From Buchnera aphidicola (Ceratoglyphina bambusae) (GTDB taxonomy: Bacteria; Pseudomonadota; Gammaproteobacteria; Enterobacterales; Enterobacteriaceae), in contig NZ_CP134982.1 in assembly GCF_039363085.1 (NCBI RefSeq), positions 62,001-126,000 of the forward strand: a stretch of 64,000 bases of DNA, given 5' to 3'. The position numbers and the translations under genes are program-made. The notes below the pieces were generated by a model that made no database searches, was not told the DNA's origin, and was given only the letters and a program-made list of their open reading frames with translations. Of the stretch, positions 38,188-47,683 are shown piece after piece (the stretch's first letter is position 1; every line of letters starts with the position of its first letter).

Positions 38188-38237
38188 TTTTAATATTAAA
38201 AAAGCTTCCTATGTTGGAAGCTTTTTTAATATTAAAA
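38188..38237 (+). terminator. Perfect 22-bp hairpin between rplT and pheS
   Basis: Arms 38188-38209 and 38216-38237 are perfectly complementary over 22 bases, with loop TATGTT. The core is AAAAAAGCTTCC / GGAAGCTTTTTT, so the 3' arm itself supplies the T6 run of an intrinsic terminator. It lies ~65 bases after rplT and ends 28 bases before the pheS ATG. In E. coli this interval holds the pheM leader and attenuator; no Phe-rich leader peptide is recognisable here. Confidence 0.85.
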
Positions 38238-38265
38238 CTTCTAGAATCGTTAATAATTTAAAAAT

Positions 38266-39252
38266 ATGAATAAAAATAAAATTGAATTTTTTATTACGGT
38301 TATAATGGCTATTGTAGATAATATAAAAAATATCTCGTATTTAAAAAAGTTTAAAAAAAAAATTTTAGGTAAACATAGTTACTTATCTAATAAGATGAAG
38401 CAATTAAAATTTTTAGAATTAAATAAAAAAATATTTTTTGGAAAAATTTTAAACAAATCTTTTAAAAAAATTAAAATTCATTTTTTAAATCGAGAGAAGA
38501 AATTAAAAATTAATTTTGTTAAAAATTATGATATTAATAGAAATTTTGATTATACACTACCAGGTAAAAAACTTTTATTTGGATCATTACATCCAATAAC
38601 TAAATCTATTTATAAAATAGAAGATTTTTTTTCTAAAATAGGTTTTAGCATAATTAATGGATATGAGATTGAAGATGAATATCATAATTTTAGTTGTTTG
38701 AATATACCCAAAGATCATCCATCTAGAAATAAAAAAGATACCTTTTGGTTAAGTGATAATATATTATTACGTACTCAAACTTCTAATATGCAAGTTCATA
38801 TTATGAAAAATAAAAAATTTCCTATAAAGATAATATCTTCTGGTAAAGTTTATAGAAATGATAACGATATAAAACACACTCCTATGTTTCATCAAATAGA
38901 AGGCTTAATTGTTAGTAAAAATATTAGTTTTGCTAATTTGAAATGGATAATATGTAAGTTTTTAAATTTTTTTTTTAAAAAAAAAATTTCTATAAGATTT
39001 AGAAATTCATATTTTCCATTTACTGTTCTATCAGCAGAAGTTGATATAAAAGAACAAAATGGTAAATGGTTAGAGATACTAGGATGTGGAATAGTTCATC
39101 CAAATGTATTGGACAATATGAATATAGATTATAAAAAATATTCTGGTTGTGCTTTTGGTATAGGAATAGAAAGATTAACAATGTTATATTATGAGACATT
39201 AGATTTAAGAAATTTTTTTGAAAATAATTTAAATTTTCTTAAACAATTTTAA
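38266..39252 (+). CDS. pheS: Phenylalanyl-tRNA synthetase alpha subunit
   Basis: Class II catalytic subunit, 328 residues (E. coli 327). An N-terminal coiled-coil (~20-85) that binds tRNA is followed by the catalytic domain: [17 protein letters not shown], motif 2 in [40 protein letters not shown] and motif 3 [10 protein letters not shown]. It forms an alpha2-beta2 enzyme with PheT, encoded 13 bases downstream. The start is ATG 38266; an internal ATG (38305) would also leave most of the coiled coil. Confidence 0.96.
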   Translation: MNKNKIEFFITVIMAIVDNIKNISYLKKFKKKILGKHSYLSNKMKQLKFLELNKKIFFGKILNKSFKKIKIHFLNREKKLKINFVKNYDINRNFDYTLPGKKLLFGSLHPITKSIYKIEDFFSKIGFSIINGYEIEDEYHNFSCLNIPKDHPSRNKKDTFWLSDNILLRTQTSNMQVHIMKNKKFPIKIISSGKVYRNDNDIKHTPMFHQIEGLIVSKNISFANLKWIICKFLNFFFKKKISIRFRNSYFPFTVLSAEVDIKEQNGKWLEILGCGIVHPNVLDNMNIDYKKYSGCAFGIGIERLTMLYYETLDLRNFFENNLNFLKQF

Positions 39253-39265
39253 TAAAGAGAAAAAA

Positions 39266-41659
39266 ATGAAAATAAGTAAAAGTTGGATTGTAGAATGGTT
39301 AGATTCTTCAATTAATGTAAAAGATATTTATAAAAGTTTAAACAAGTCTGGTATAGAAGTAGAAAATTTTAAAAAAGTTTTTATTAATAATTATAATTTG
39401 TGTTATGGTAAAATATTAAGTAGAAAAAAAATTGTTTTAAGAGATATTTTTTTTTTTAAATATAATGTTAAAATAAAAAAAAATAAATTTTTAAAAATAT
39501 TATCTAAATTTAAATGTAATGTTAATAAAATATTTGTTTTATCTATTTGTAAAAATTCTTTTCCTCAAAGAATTTTTGATTCTTTACAAAAATATCATCA
39601 TTCTTCTTCCGAAGGTTTTTTATGTTCACCATTTTCTATTGGTGTTTCTACAAAAAAAAAACAACCAGTAGAATTGTCTGAATATAATAGTATGAATAAA
39701 ATTATAAATAAAAATTTTTATATTTGTGATTATATAATTAAATTAAATATTCCTTATAATAGAATAGAAGAATTAAGTGTTTTAGGGATTTCTAGAGAAA
39801 TATATTCTATAAATAATATATTATTTCCTAATTTAATAAATAATAATAAAAATATTTCTTATGTTAGTAATTTTTTTAATGTATACGTTGAAGAAAATAT
39901 AAATAATTACAGTTATGTGGGTAGAATTTTCAATAAAATAAATTTTTTTGCTGATACTCCAGAATGGATGTTGCATAGATTAAAAATTAATGGATTTAAG
40001 AATAAAAATGTTTTAAAAAATATAATAAATTATGTATTTTTAGAATTAGGAGAATCATTTCATATTTTTAATATTGATTCAGGAAATAAAAAAATATTTA
40101 TAAAAATTTTAAAAAATTTTCAAAAAATTTGTGTAAATAAAAAAATTTTTTTTTTAAAAAAAAATGTGTTAGTGATTTGTAATAAAAAAAAAATATTAGT
40201 ATTTGGAAATAATTACAATACTGAAAATTTTTATAATAAAAAAAAACATAATAGAATATTTTTAGGATCACTTTTTTTAAAAGATTCAGTGTTTAAAAAC
40301 TATAAAAAAAATAGTTTTAATGAATATAATATAAATTATTTTAAATATAGTACTAATTTAAAAATTCAGTTGTTTGCATTAAATTACATTACTAAATTAA
40401 TTTTAAGAATTTGCGGGGGGGATGCTGAGGATATTTTTAACATAAAAAATGTTAGTGAAGTTAAAAAAAAAAAAATTGTTTTATTTAAAAATAAAATTAA
40501 AAAAATTATAGGTATAAAAATACCTAATATTATTATTGAAAAAATTTTATATACATTAGGTTATAAATTTTATAAAAATAAATTTGGGTGGAATATAGTA
40601 GTTCCTTATTGGAGAAAAGATATTTTAATTGAAGAAGATGTAATATCTGATATATTAAGAATTTATGGAATAGATAGAATATCTAATATTTCACCTTTAG
40701 AAAAATGTCAAATACATAAGAATGATTTTTTAAACTATAATATTTTAAAAAAAATAAAATATTTTTTAAAAAATATAGGTTATAATGAAGTAATAAATTA
40801 TAGTTTTATAGATATATATTATAAAAATATCTTTTGCTCTGATCTTAATGATATAATTATTAAAAATCCTATTTCTAAAAATATGTCTGTTATGAGATCT
40901 TCTTTATGGCCATGTTTGTTAAATAATTTTATATATAATAAAAATAGACAACAAGATCATATTCGTTTATTTGAATCTGGATATTGTTTTATAAAAGATA
41001 AAAAAAAATATTTAGGAATAAATCAAAAATTTTTACTTTCTGGAATTTTATATGGAAAATTAAATAAATTAGATTGGAGTACAAAGGAAAGAGATTTAGA
41101 TTTTTATGATTTAAAAGGAGATATAGAGTCTATTCTAAAATTTTTTAGATTAGATAATAATGTAACATTTATTAAAGAAAAAATAAATGGATTAAAAGAA
41201 AATTTTAGTTTTTATATTTTTTTAAACAAAAAATGTATTGGTAAATTTGGTAAGTTATCTTCTTCTGCTCTGAAAAAAAATAATTTTAAAAAGAAATTTA
41301 ATATATTTTTATTTGAAATATATTTTGATGATATAAATAAAAAACAAATTTTTAAAATAAACAAAATTTCTAGTTATCCTAAAATTATTAGAGATATTTC
41401 TATTATAGTTTCGGAAAATATAAAATATATTAAAGTAACAGAATTTTTTAAAAAAATATTTAAAAAATATTTGATAGAATTTAAGATATTTGATTTATAT
41501 ACAGGCAGCAAAATACCTAAAGGGAAAAAAAGTATATCTATTAGATTAGTATTACAAAGCTTGAATAAAACATTAAAAGAATCTTATATAGATAATATAA
41601 TTGAAAACAATATGAAAATTTTAAAATTAAAATTTAATGCTATAATAAAATGTAAATAG
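39266..41659 (+). CDS. pheT: Phenylalanyl-tRNA synthetase beta subunit
   Basis: 797 residues (E. coli 795). Recognisable parts are the N-terminal KISKSWIVEWL region, a degraded OB-fold up to SSSEGFLCSPFSIGV, the B3/B4 editing module (~240-370) starting TPEWMLHRLKINGF, the DILIEEDVISDILRIYGIDRI segment and the C-terminal anticodon-binding B8 domain. In the editing module the His of ESFHIF is present, but the HTDASHRYERG block of E. coli reads NEYNINYFKYS, so Phe/Tyr editing may be weakened. The gene carries an in-frame A13 run at 40463-40475. ihfA, which follows pheT in enterics, is missing. Confidence 0.95.
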   Translation: MKISKSWIVEWLDSSINVKDIYKSLNKSGIEVENFKKVFINNYNLCYGKILSRKKIVLRDIFFFKYNVKIKKNKFLKILSKFKCNVNKIFVLSICKNSFPQRIFDSLQKYHHSSSEGFLCSPFSIGVSTKKKQPVELSEYNSMNKIINKNFYICDYIIKLNIPYNRIEELSVLGISREIYSINNILFPNLINNNKNISYVSNFFNVYVEENINNYSYVGRIFNKINFFADTPEWMLHRLKINGFKNKNVLKNIINYVFLELGESFHIFNIDSGNKKIFIKILKNFQKICVNKKIFFLKKNVLVICNKKKILVFGNNYNTENFYNKKKHNRIFLGSLFLKDSVFKNYKKNSFNEYNINYFKYSTNLKIQLFALNYITKLILRICGGDAEDIFNIKNVSEVKKKKIVLFKNKIKKIIGIKIPNIIIEKILYTLGYKFYKNKFGWNIVVPYWRKDILIEEDVISDILRIYGIDRISNISPLEKCQIHKNDFLNYNILKKIKYFLKNIGYNEVINYSFIDIYYKNIFCSDLNDIIIKNPISKNMSVMRSSLWPCLLNNFIYNKNRQQDHIRLFESGYCFIKDKKKYLGINQKFLLSGILYGKLNKLDWSTKERDLDFYDLKGDIESILKFFRLDNNVTFIKEKINGLKENFSFYIFLNKKCIGKFGKLSSSALKKNNFKKKFNIFLFEIYFDDINKKQIFKINKISSYPKIIRDISIIVSENIKYIKVTEFFKKIFKKYLIEFKIFDLYTGSKIPKGKKSISIRLVLQSLNKTLKESYIDNIIENNMKILKLKFNAIIKCK

Positions 41660-41702
41660 AAAGTATTTTTTATAAATATTTTATATTTTAATTTTTATAA
41701 AA

Positions 41703-41727
41703 ATGTTGCTAATAAAATTAACAACAT
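41703..41727. terminator. Convergent hairpin between pheT and glyS
   Basis: ATGTTGCTAAT at 41703-41713 pairs with ATTAACAACAT at 41717-41727 with one C-A mismatch and a three-base loop. It sits between the facing stops of pheT and glyS, 44 and 27 bases away. T-rich sequence follows in both directions, so bidirectional termination is plausible. Confidence 0.55.
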
Positions 41728-41753
41728 ATTTTAAATTTTATATAAAATTTAGT

Positions 41754-43676
41754 TTATATTTTTTTTAAATCAATAATTTTTTTAAATTCTTTTATAATTT
41801 TTTGAAGAATTAGTATTCTGTTTGTTCTAATAATTATATTTTTATCATTTATAAATATTTTTTTAAATAGTAAGTTAGTTAATTTACATATTATATTCAT
41901 ATAATAGAATATATTTTTATAATTAAAACATTTTAACATATGTTTTCTTTTTTTTTCGAATATTAAAATTAAATTATATATTTTTTTTTCTATTTGATTA
42001 TTAATAAATTTTTTATATATTTTATTCTTTTTGCTGTATTTATTATTTTTAGTTATATTTTTTATTCTTTTATATATATTTTTAACATCATTTATTTTTT
42101 CGTAATTTGAAACATAAAATATATTTAAATATATGTTTATTGGTATCATATTACATGTTTTTATTGAAGATTTTATTATTTTTTCATTAAAACAATATTT
42201 TTTTTTCATTAAATGTAATATTCTTTTTTTAAAATATTTTATAATTTTATTTTTAATATTTTTTTTTATTTTATTATTTTTATATAGTGAAATTGAAATT
42301 TTTATTAATTTTTTTATATCTATTCTAATTTTTTTTTCTAATAAAATTCTTATTATACCAATTGTATTTTTTCTTATATAAAATGGATCGTTTTTTCCAT
42401 TTGGATGTTTACCTATAATGAATATTCCTACTATAGTATCTATTTTGTCAGAAATTGATATAGCGCAAGAAAGATTTGTTTTTGGAATTTTTGAAGTTTT
42501 TTTTAATGGATAATATTGTTCTTTTATAGATCGAGCTATTTTTTTATTTTCTTTTTGGATAATTGCATATTTCATTCCTATGTATCCTTGCATTTCAGGA
42601 AATTCAAGAACCATATTTGTTAAAAGATCACATTTCGATAATAAAGCAGATCTTATTGCATGTTTTTTATTAATTTTTATATTTTTAGAAATCCATAAAA
42701 CTATTTTTTTTATTCTTATAGTTTTATTAAATAGATTTCCTAATTTTTCATGAAAAATATTTTTCTTTAATTTTTTTAATCTGCTTATTAACTTATTTTT
42801 AGTGTCTATTTTAAAAAAAAAATTTATGTCTTTTAATCTTTCATTTATTGTTTGTTCATTTTCTAATATTATTTTTTTTTTGTTTTCAGAAATTATATTA
42901 GATATTATTATAAAATATTTTATTAATTTTCCATATTTAGAGTATAAAGTTATACATTTTTGTGTTTTTTCTATTACATATATTATTAATCTTCTAGGCA
43001 ATTTCAAGAATTTTTCTTTGAATGAGCCAATATAAATTTTAGGCCATTCTATTGTAGAATTTATTTCATTTAATATACTTTTGTTTTTTTTAAAAGTAGC
43101 GTTTATTATATTTATTTTTTTTTTTATATCTTTAACTATTTTTCTTTTTCTTTTTTTAAAATCTATTAATATTTTTCCTTCTTTTATTATTTTTTTTTTA
43201 TATTCAGAAGCATCATTAATTTTTATGATTTTATTGTTTTTCATAAAAAAATGACCAAATGTATAATTGTGTGAATTTATTCCAAATATTTTTATTTTTA
43301 ATATTTTATTGTCTAACATAGATAGTATATTTCTTACAGGTCTTATAAATTTGTTTTTTTTTGTATTCCAGTGCATAGATTTTATTATAGAAATTTTTTT
43401 TATAGAAATTATTATAACTTTTTTTAATTTTTTGTGTATTTTATATTTTTTTTTATTTTTTTTTATTTTTTTTTTAAAATTATCTTTTTTAATTAATATA
43501 TTTTTTATTTCTATTATTAATCTCCTTGAAGTTGCATACCAAAATATTTTTTTATAATTTATTTTTTTTTTTTTTAATTCATTAATTATATTTTTATATA
43601 GAGATTTTATTATTGACAATAAATTTTTTGATGGTAATTCTTCTGTAATAATTTCTAATATAAATTTTTTTTTCAA
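41754..43676 (-). CDS. glyS: Glycyl-tRNA synthetase beta subunit, with internal deletion
   Basis: 640 residues against 689 in E. coli. The start MKKKFILEIITEELPSKNL, the FIRPVRN segment, HAIRSALLSKCDLLTNMV, GYIGMKYA, ISDKIDTIVGIF with HPNGKNDPF, and the C-terminal anticodon-binding region ending RTNRILILQKI are conserved. About 47 residues are missing between residue ~75 and ~100, corresponding to E. coli ~80-147; nearly the whole length difference is there. The beta subunit binds tRNA and pairs with GlyQ, encoded 15 bases upstream on the same strand. Poly-Lys tracts are frequent. Confidence 0.95.
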   Translation of the reverse strand: MKKKFILEIITEELPSKNLLSIIKSLYKNIINELKKKKINYKKIFWYATSRRLIIEIKNILIKKDNFKKKIKKNKKKYKIHKKLKKVIIISIKKISIIKSMHWNTKKNKFIRPVRNILSMLDNKILKIKIFGINSHNYTFGHFFMKNNKIIKINDASEYKKKIIKEGKILIDFKKRKRKIVKDIKKKINIINATFKKNKSILNEINSTIEWPKIYIGSFKEKFLKLPRRLIIYVIEKTQKCITLYSKYGKLIKYFIIISNIISENKKKIILENEQTINERLKDINFFFKIDTKNKLISRLKKLKKNIFHEKLGNLFNKTIRIKKIVLWISKNIKINKKHAIRSALLSKCDLLTNMVLEFPEMQGYIGMKYAIIQKENKKIARSIKEQYYPLKKTSKIPKTNLSCAISISDKIDTIVGIFIIGKHPNGKNDPFYIRKNTIGIIRILLEKKIRIDIKKLIKISISLYKNNKIKKNIKNKIIKYFKKRILHLMKKKYCFNEKIIKSSIKTCNMIPINIYLNIFYVSNYEKINDVKNIYKRIKNITKNNKYSKKNKIYKKFINNQIEKKIYNLILIFEKKRKHMLKCFNYKNIFYYMNIICKLTNLLFKKIFINDKNIIIRTNRILILQKIIKEFKKIIDLKKI

Positions 43677-43691
43677 TTTTTTTTCCTCATG

Positions 43692-44585
43692 TTATTTTTC
43701 TTTATAACTTGCATTATTTTTAATACAATACTTTATTGCAATTTTTTTAGATAGACCTCTTATTTTAGAAATGTAATTTTGTCTTTCTGTGATAGAAAAA
43801 TATTTTCTTGATTCTAATATATTAAATTTGTGTGTTGCTATTAACATATATTCATAAGATGGAAATATTAATGGATTTTTTAACATTATTAGTCTTTCAG
43901 ACTCTTTAACATTTCTTTTAAAAGATGTAAATATTTCTTTTATATTAGCGAATTTAAAATTATAAGAACTTTGCTCTATTTCATTTTGTAGGTATAAATC
44001 TTTATATTTTATCTTATGTTTTTTATTTTTATTCCAGATCAATTTATATATGTTGTCTATATTTTGTATATGCATAGCAATTCTTTCTAATCCATATGTT
44101 ATTTCTATAGTTGAAGGATTACATTCTAAACTACCTATTTTTTGGAAATATGTGAATTGTGTTACTTCTATCCCGTTTATTCTTATCTCCCATCCTATAC
44201 CAGACGCTCCTATAGTTTTATTTTCCCAATTATCTTCAATAAATCTTATGTCTTGTTTTTTAGGATTTATATCAAGTTTTTTTAAAGATTTTATATATAA
44301 TTCTTGTATATTTTTTGGAGGTGGATTAATTACTACTTGCATTTGATAATAATGTTGTAATCTATTTTTACTATTTGCATTTCTACTATCTGATGGTCTT
44401 CTGCATGCTTGTAAATAAATTCTAGAAAAATTTTTTGATAATATAGAATTAAAAAATGTTTCTTTATGAAAGGTTCCCGCTCCTACTGGTAGATCTATTG
44501 ACGGTACTATAGTACATCCATTACTTTCCCAATATTTTTCTAAAATTTTTATTATTTTTTGTAATGTTTTTTTTTTATTATTCAT
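43692..44585 (-). CDS. glyQ: Glycyl-tRNA synthetase alpha subunit
   Basis: Class II catalytic subunit of the alpha2-beta2 GlyRS, 297 residues (E. coli 303). Conserved stretches are YWESNGCTIVPSIDLPVGAGT, YLQACRRPSDSR, YYQMQVVINPPP, DIRFIEDNWENKTIGASGIGWE and ITYGLERIAM. It starts the glyQ-glyS operon on the minus strand and is divergent from nfo. Confidence 0.97.
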   Translation of the reverse strand: MNNKKKTLQKIIKILEKYWESNGCTIVPSIDLPVGAGTFHKETFFNSILSKNFSRIYLQACRRPSDSRNANSKNRLQHYYQMQVVINPPPKNIQELYIKSLKKLDINPKKQDIRFIEDNWENKTIGASGIGWEIRINGIEVTQFTYFQKIGSLECNPSTIEITYGLERIAMHIQNIDNIYKLIWNKNKKHKIKYKDLYLQNEIEQSSYNFKFANIKEIFTSFKRNVKESERLIMLKNPLIFPSYEYMLIATHKFNILESRKYFSITERQNYISKIRGLSKKIAIKYCIKNNASYKEK

Positions 44586-44676
44586 ATTTTTAAAAAATTT
44601 TTTATAAATTATTTATATGTTAATATATAAATAATTTTAAATACATATTTTTATTAAATAATTTTTAAAAATTTAT

Positions 44677-45519
44677 ATGAAAAAATATATAGGCTCTCAT
44701 TTCAGCTCTGTTGGAGGTTTAGATACAGTTTTTAAGAAAGCTAAAAAAATTAATGCTGATGCAATATCATTTTTCGTAAAAAATCCAAGAAGATGGTTTG
44801 AAAATGATATTAATTATGATACTATAAAAAGTTTTAAGAATAATTTGAAAAAATATAATTTTAAATATAGTCAAATTTTACCTCATGCTGGTTATTTAAT
44901 AAATTTATGTAATCCTATAAAAAAAAAATTAAATTTATCAAAAACATCTTTGTTGCATGAATTAATAAGATGTAAAAATTTGGGAATAAAATATTTAAAT
45001 ATTCATCCAGGTAATTATTTAGAAAAAGATAATTATAAATTTTGTTTAAAAACAGTTTCTAATTCTATAAATGAAGTTTTATCACAAATTGATGATATTT
45101 CTATAGTAATAGAAAATACATCTGGACATGGTACTAGTATAGGATATAGTTTTGAACATTTATATGAAATTATTAATTCAATAAATCATATATCTAGAGT
45201 TGGAATTTGTATAGATACTTGTCATTTGTTTTCTTATGGTTATGACATTAGTACTATTGAAGGGATAGAGAAAGTATTTTATAGATTTAATGATTTGATT
45301 GGTTTTAATTACCTCAAAGGATTGCATTTAAATAATTCTATAGGATGTCTTGGTAGTAAAATAGATAGACATGAAAATTTAGATTTTGGCCTGATAAAAA
45401 AATCTGTTTTTTCATTTATAATAAAAAATAAAAAGTTTAATGAAATTCCTATAATCTTAGAAACAAAAAAAAAAGAATATAGAAAAAATGAAATAAAATG
45501 GTTAAAATCATTTATTTAA
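44677..45519 (+). CDS. nfo: Endonuclease IV
   Basis: AP endonuclease of base-excision repair that cuts 5' of abasic sites. 280 residues (E. coli 285). TIM-barrel zinc ligands are visible in order: LPHAGY, NIHPGNY, VIENTSGHGTSIG, GICIDTCHLFSYGYDI, GLHLNNS, KIDRHENLDFG and ILETK. The metal site therefore appears complete. rplY follows 87 bases later. Confidence 0.97.
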   Translation: MKKYIGSHFSSVGGLDTVFKKAKKINADAISFFVKNPRRWFENDINYDTIKSFKNNLKKYNFKYSQILPHAGYLINLCNPIKKKLNLSKTSLLHELIRCKNLGIKYLNIHPGNYLEKDNYKFCLKTVSNSINEVLSQIDDISIVIENTSGHGTSIGYSFEHLYEIINSINHISRVGICIDTCHLFSYGYDISTIEGIEKVFYRFNDLIGFNYLKGLHLNNSIGCLGSKIDRHENLDFGLIKKSVFSFIIKNKKFNEIPIILETKKKEYRKNEIKWLKSFI

Positions 45520-45606
45520 TGTAATAAAAATAAATTTATATATTATAATAGTATATTTCATGAAAATAAATTTTATATTTTTTTTCAATGTTTATTAAGG
45601 AAAAAT

Positions 45607-45906
45607 ATGGAAACAATTTTAAATGTTAATATTAGAAATTTAATTGGAACTAATAATATTAATAAACTAAAAAATCAAAATAAATGTCCTGCTATATTAT
45701 ATTCTATAGAAAATAAATCTGTTCCAATAGAATTAGATGAAAAAGAAATATTTAAATTAAAATTTATGAAAAACATTTATTTAAAAAAGATTTTTATTAT
45801 TTTGAATAAAAAAAAATATTTAGTAAAAATAAAAGAAATACAAAGACATGTATTTAAAAATAATATATTACATATAGATTTTTTATTTATTAAACAAATT
45901 TATTAA
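45607..45906 (+). CDS. rplY: Ribosomal protein bL25
   Basis: 99 residues (E. coli 94), the short form without a CTC extension. It binds 5S rRNA. Recognisable parts are CPAILYSIENKSVPIELDEKE and the C-terminal KIKEIQRHVFKNNILHIDFLFI, matching the QRHPFKPKLLHIDF region of L25. The start has an AAGGAAAA site. It is followed by a GC-rich hairpin and then the largest gene-free stretch of the window. Confidence 0.94.
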   Translation: METILNVNIRNLIGTNNINKLKNQNKCPAILYSIENKSVPIELDEKEIFKLKFMKNIYLKKIFIILNKKKYLVKIKEIQRHVFKNNILHIDFLFIKQIY

Positions 45907-45924
45907 TTTTTTATTAAAAAATTT

Positions 45925-45972
45925 CGGCACGTATTTACTAATTTTATTCTATTTTAATATTTTTACGTGCCG
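45925..45972 (+). terminator. GC-rich 9-bp hairpin after rplY
   Basis: CGGCACGTA at 45925-45933 pairs perfectly with TACGTGCCG at 45964-45972 around a 30-base AT-rich loop. A second CGTGC at 45972-45976 could pair with the same 5' arm, and a T-rich run follows (45980-45988). It is likely the rplY terminator; the long loop and duplicate 3' arm are unusual. Confidence 0.6.
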
Positions 45973-45976
45973 CGTG

Positions 45977-46805
45977 CAAATATTTTTTTACATTTTTTGA
46001 AAAATAAAATATTATATTATTTTAATATTACCTCTTTATTTAATAAATCATTTTAATAAAAATGTATTATTACAATTTTTAATATTATAATAATATATAT
46101 TAAAAATATATTTATTTGTTTTTTCTTTTTTTTTGCATTTTTTAAATATTTTGTTTAAAAATAATATTGTTAATATAAATACTATGTATAATTAAAATTA
46201 TAAAAAACAATTTAAATTTTTTGTATATATAAAATATTAATTATTATAATTGCAATTACTTTAGCAGAAAAATGTATATATACTTATAATATATATTAAA
46301 TAAAATTAGATACATTTTTTTATAGTATTTTTAAAATTCTAAACAGTAATGAAATTTTACATCTAGTAGGTGTTATTAATTTGCTTAAGAATATCGTTAA
46401 AATGCTATATTATATATTTATATTAAATTTTTTTATTAATAATTTATTTTTTTAAATATATCATATTTATATATAAAATTTTTAAATTTATATTTTAAAT
46501 AATATTAATATAATAGTGTTATAAGTATACTATTGTATTTTTATTTTCAAATGTATATATAAATTTATTTTTTATAAAATAAATATAAATATGATAAAAG
46601 ACTACAAAAAAATATATAAAAAATATTATTAAAAAATTATGTTCTATTTATTTATTAATTAAATATATAATATATTTTTTATATTTCTTTTATTTAATAA
46701 TGTTTAAAATTTGTTTTATTTTTTTTTATTTAAAAAATTTATTTTAATTTAATAAAAATTTTAATAACATATTTTTTTTTATATATATTTTATGAGGAAA
46801 TTGTT
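45977..46805. other. Gene-free AT-rich region between rplY and ksgA
   Basis: About 830 bases without a convincing gene on either strand. Most is A/T low-complexity sequence. A patch at ~46340-46400 has more mixed composition, and its longest open frame (46300-46455, 51 codons) lacks an ATG start and matches nothing I know. A weak inverted repeat AATAGT/ACTATT lies at 46512-46534. In enterics surA and pdxA lie upstream of ksgA, so this may be the grave of lost genes. The last ~10 bases hold the ksgA ribosome site. Confidence 0.6.
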
Positions 46806-47600
46806 TTGAAAAACTTTTTATACAAAAATTTTAAGATTAAAAAAGAATTAGGTCAGAATTTTTTGATAGATTATAATGTTAAAAATAATATCATAAATTA
46901 CATAAATTTAAAAGAAAACGATACAATTTTTGAAATTGGGCCAGGTTTTGGGCATTTAACAGAATTTTTATTTAAACATGTTAAAAAATTGTCAGTTATA
47001 GAAATAGATGACAAATTAACATATTTTTTAAAAAAAAAATTTTTTAACAAGAGAATAAATATTTTTAATAAAAATGTTTTAAAATTTAATTTTTTTAAAT
47101 ATAATACTTCTAATAATTTAATTAGAATAGTTGGAAATTTACCGTATAATATTTCTGTTCCTATAATTTTTCATTGTTTATCTTTTATTAAAATAATTAA
47201 AGATATTCATTTTATGGTTCAATATGAAGTTGGTAATAAAATTTCTGCCCCTGTGAACAATAAATTTTATAGTAAGTTGAGCATATTTGTACAATATTAT
47301 TTTTTAGTAAAAAAGATATTTAAAATAGATTCTAAATCGTTTTATCCTTCTCCTAAAGTTAAATCTTATTTTATAAAATTAATACCTAGAAAAAAAAATA
47401 TTTATAAAAAGATAAATATAAATAATTTTAAGTACATAGTTTCTACAGCATTTCAGCAAAGAAGAAAAATTTTAAAAAATAGTTTATCCAAAATTTTTAG
47501 TGAAAATACTTTAATAAATTTAGGAATAAATCCTTTTTTAAGAGCTCAAAATTTAACAATTTTAGAATATTGCGTTCTCACAGAGAATTTTTCTAAATAA
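46806..47600 (+). CDS. ksgA: 16S rRNA dimethyladenosine transferase KsgA
   Basis: SAM-dependent enzyme dimethylating A1518 and A1519 of 16S rRNA late in 30S assembly. 264 residues (E. coli 273). QNFLID, the SAM motif EIGPGFGHLTE and the catalytic NLPYNIS are visible, followed by YPSPKVKS and FQQRRKILKNSL. The start is TTG 46806, seven bases after a GAGGA site at 46794-46798; no in-frame ATG is near. apaG, normally between ksgA and apaH, is missing. Confidence 0.96.
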   Translation: MKNFLYKNFKIKKELGQNFLIDYNVKNNIINYINLKENDTIFEIGPGFGHLTEFLFKHVKKLSVIEIDDKLTYFLKKKFFNKRINIFNKNVLKFNFFKYNTSNNLIRIVGNLPYNISVPIIFHCLSFIKIIKDIHFMVQYEVGNKISAPVNNKFYSKLSIFVQYYFLVKKIFKIDSKSFYPSPKVKSYFIKLIPRKKNIYKKININNFKYIVSTAFQQRRKILKNSLSKIFSENTLINLGINPFLRAQNLTILEYCVLTENFSK

Positions 47601-47683
47601 AAACATTAATTATTTTATTGATTTAAAAATTTTTTATTGATATAATATTAGAAATATATTTTTTGAAATTTTGTTTATAAAAA

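Noticed and set aside
38133-38261. 42-codon frame between rplT and pheS, considered as a pheM-like leader
   Set aside because: It runs through the terminator stem, has no Phe cluster and looks like A/T background.
42133-43557. Several membrane-like plus-strand frames across glyS
   Set aside because: All are antisense shadows of the Lys-rich glyS gene; poly-Lys codons read in reverse give Phe/Leu strings that mimic membrane segments.
46300-46455. 51-codon open frame in the gene desert with mixed composition
   Set aside because: No ATG, GTG or TTG at its beginning, no ribosome site and no recognised similarity; at most a gene remnant.
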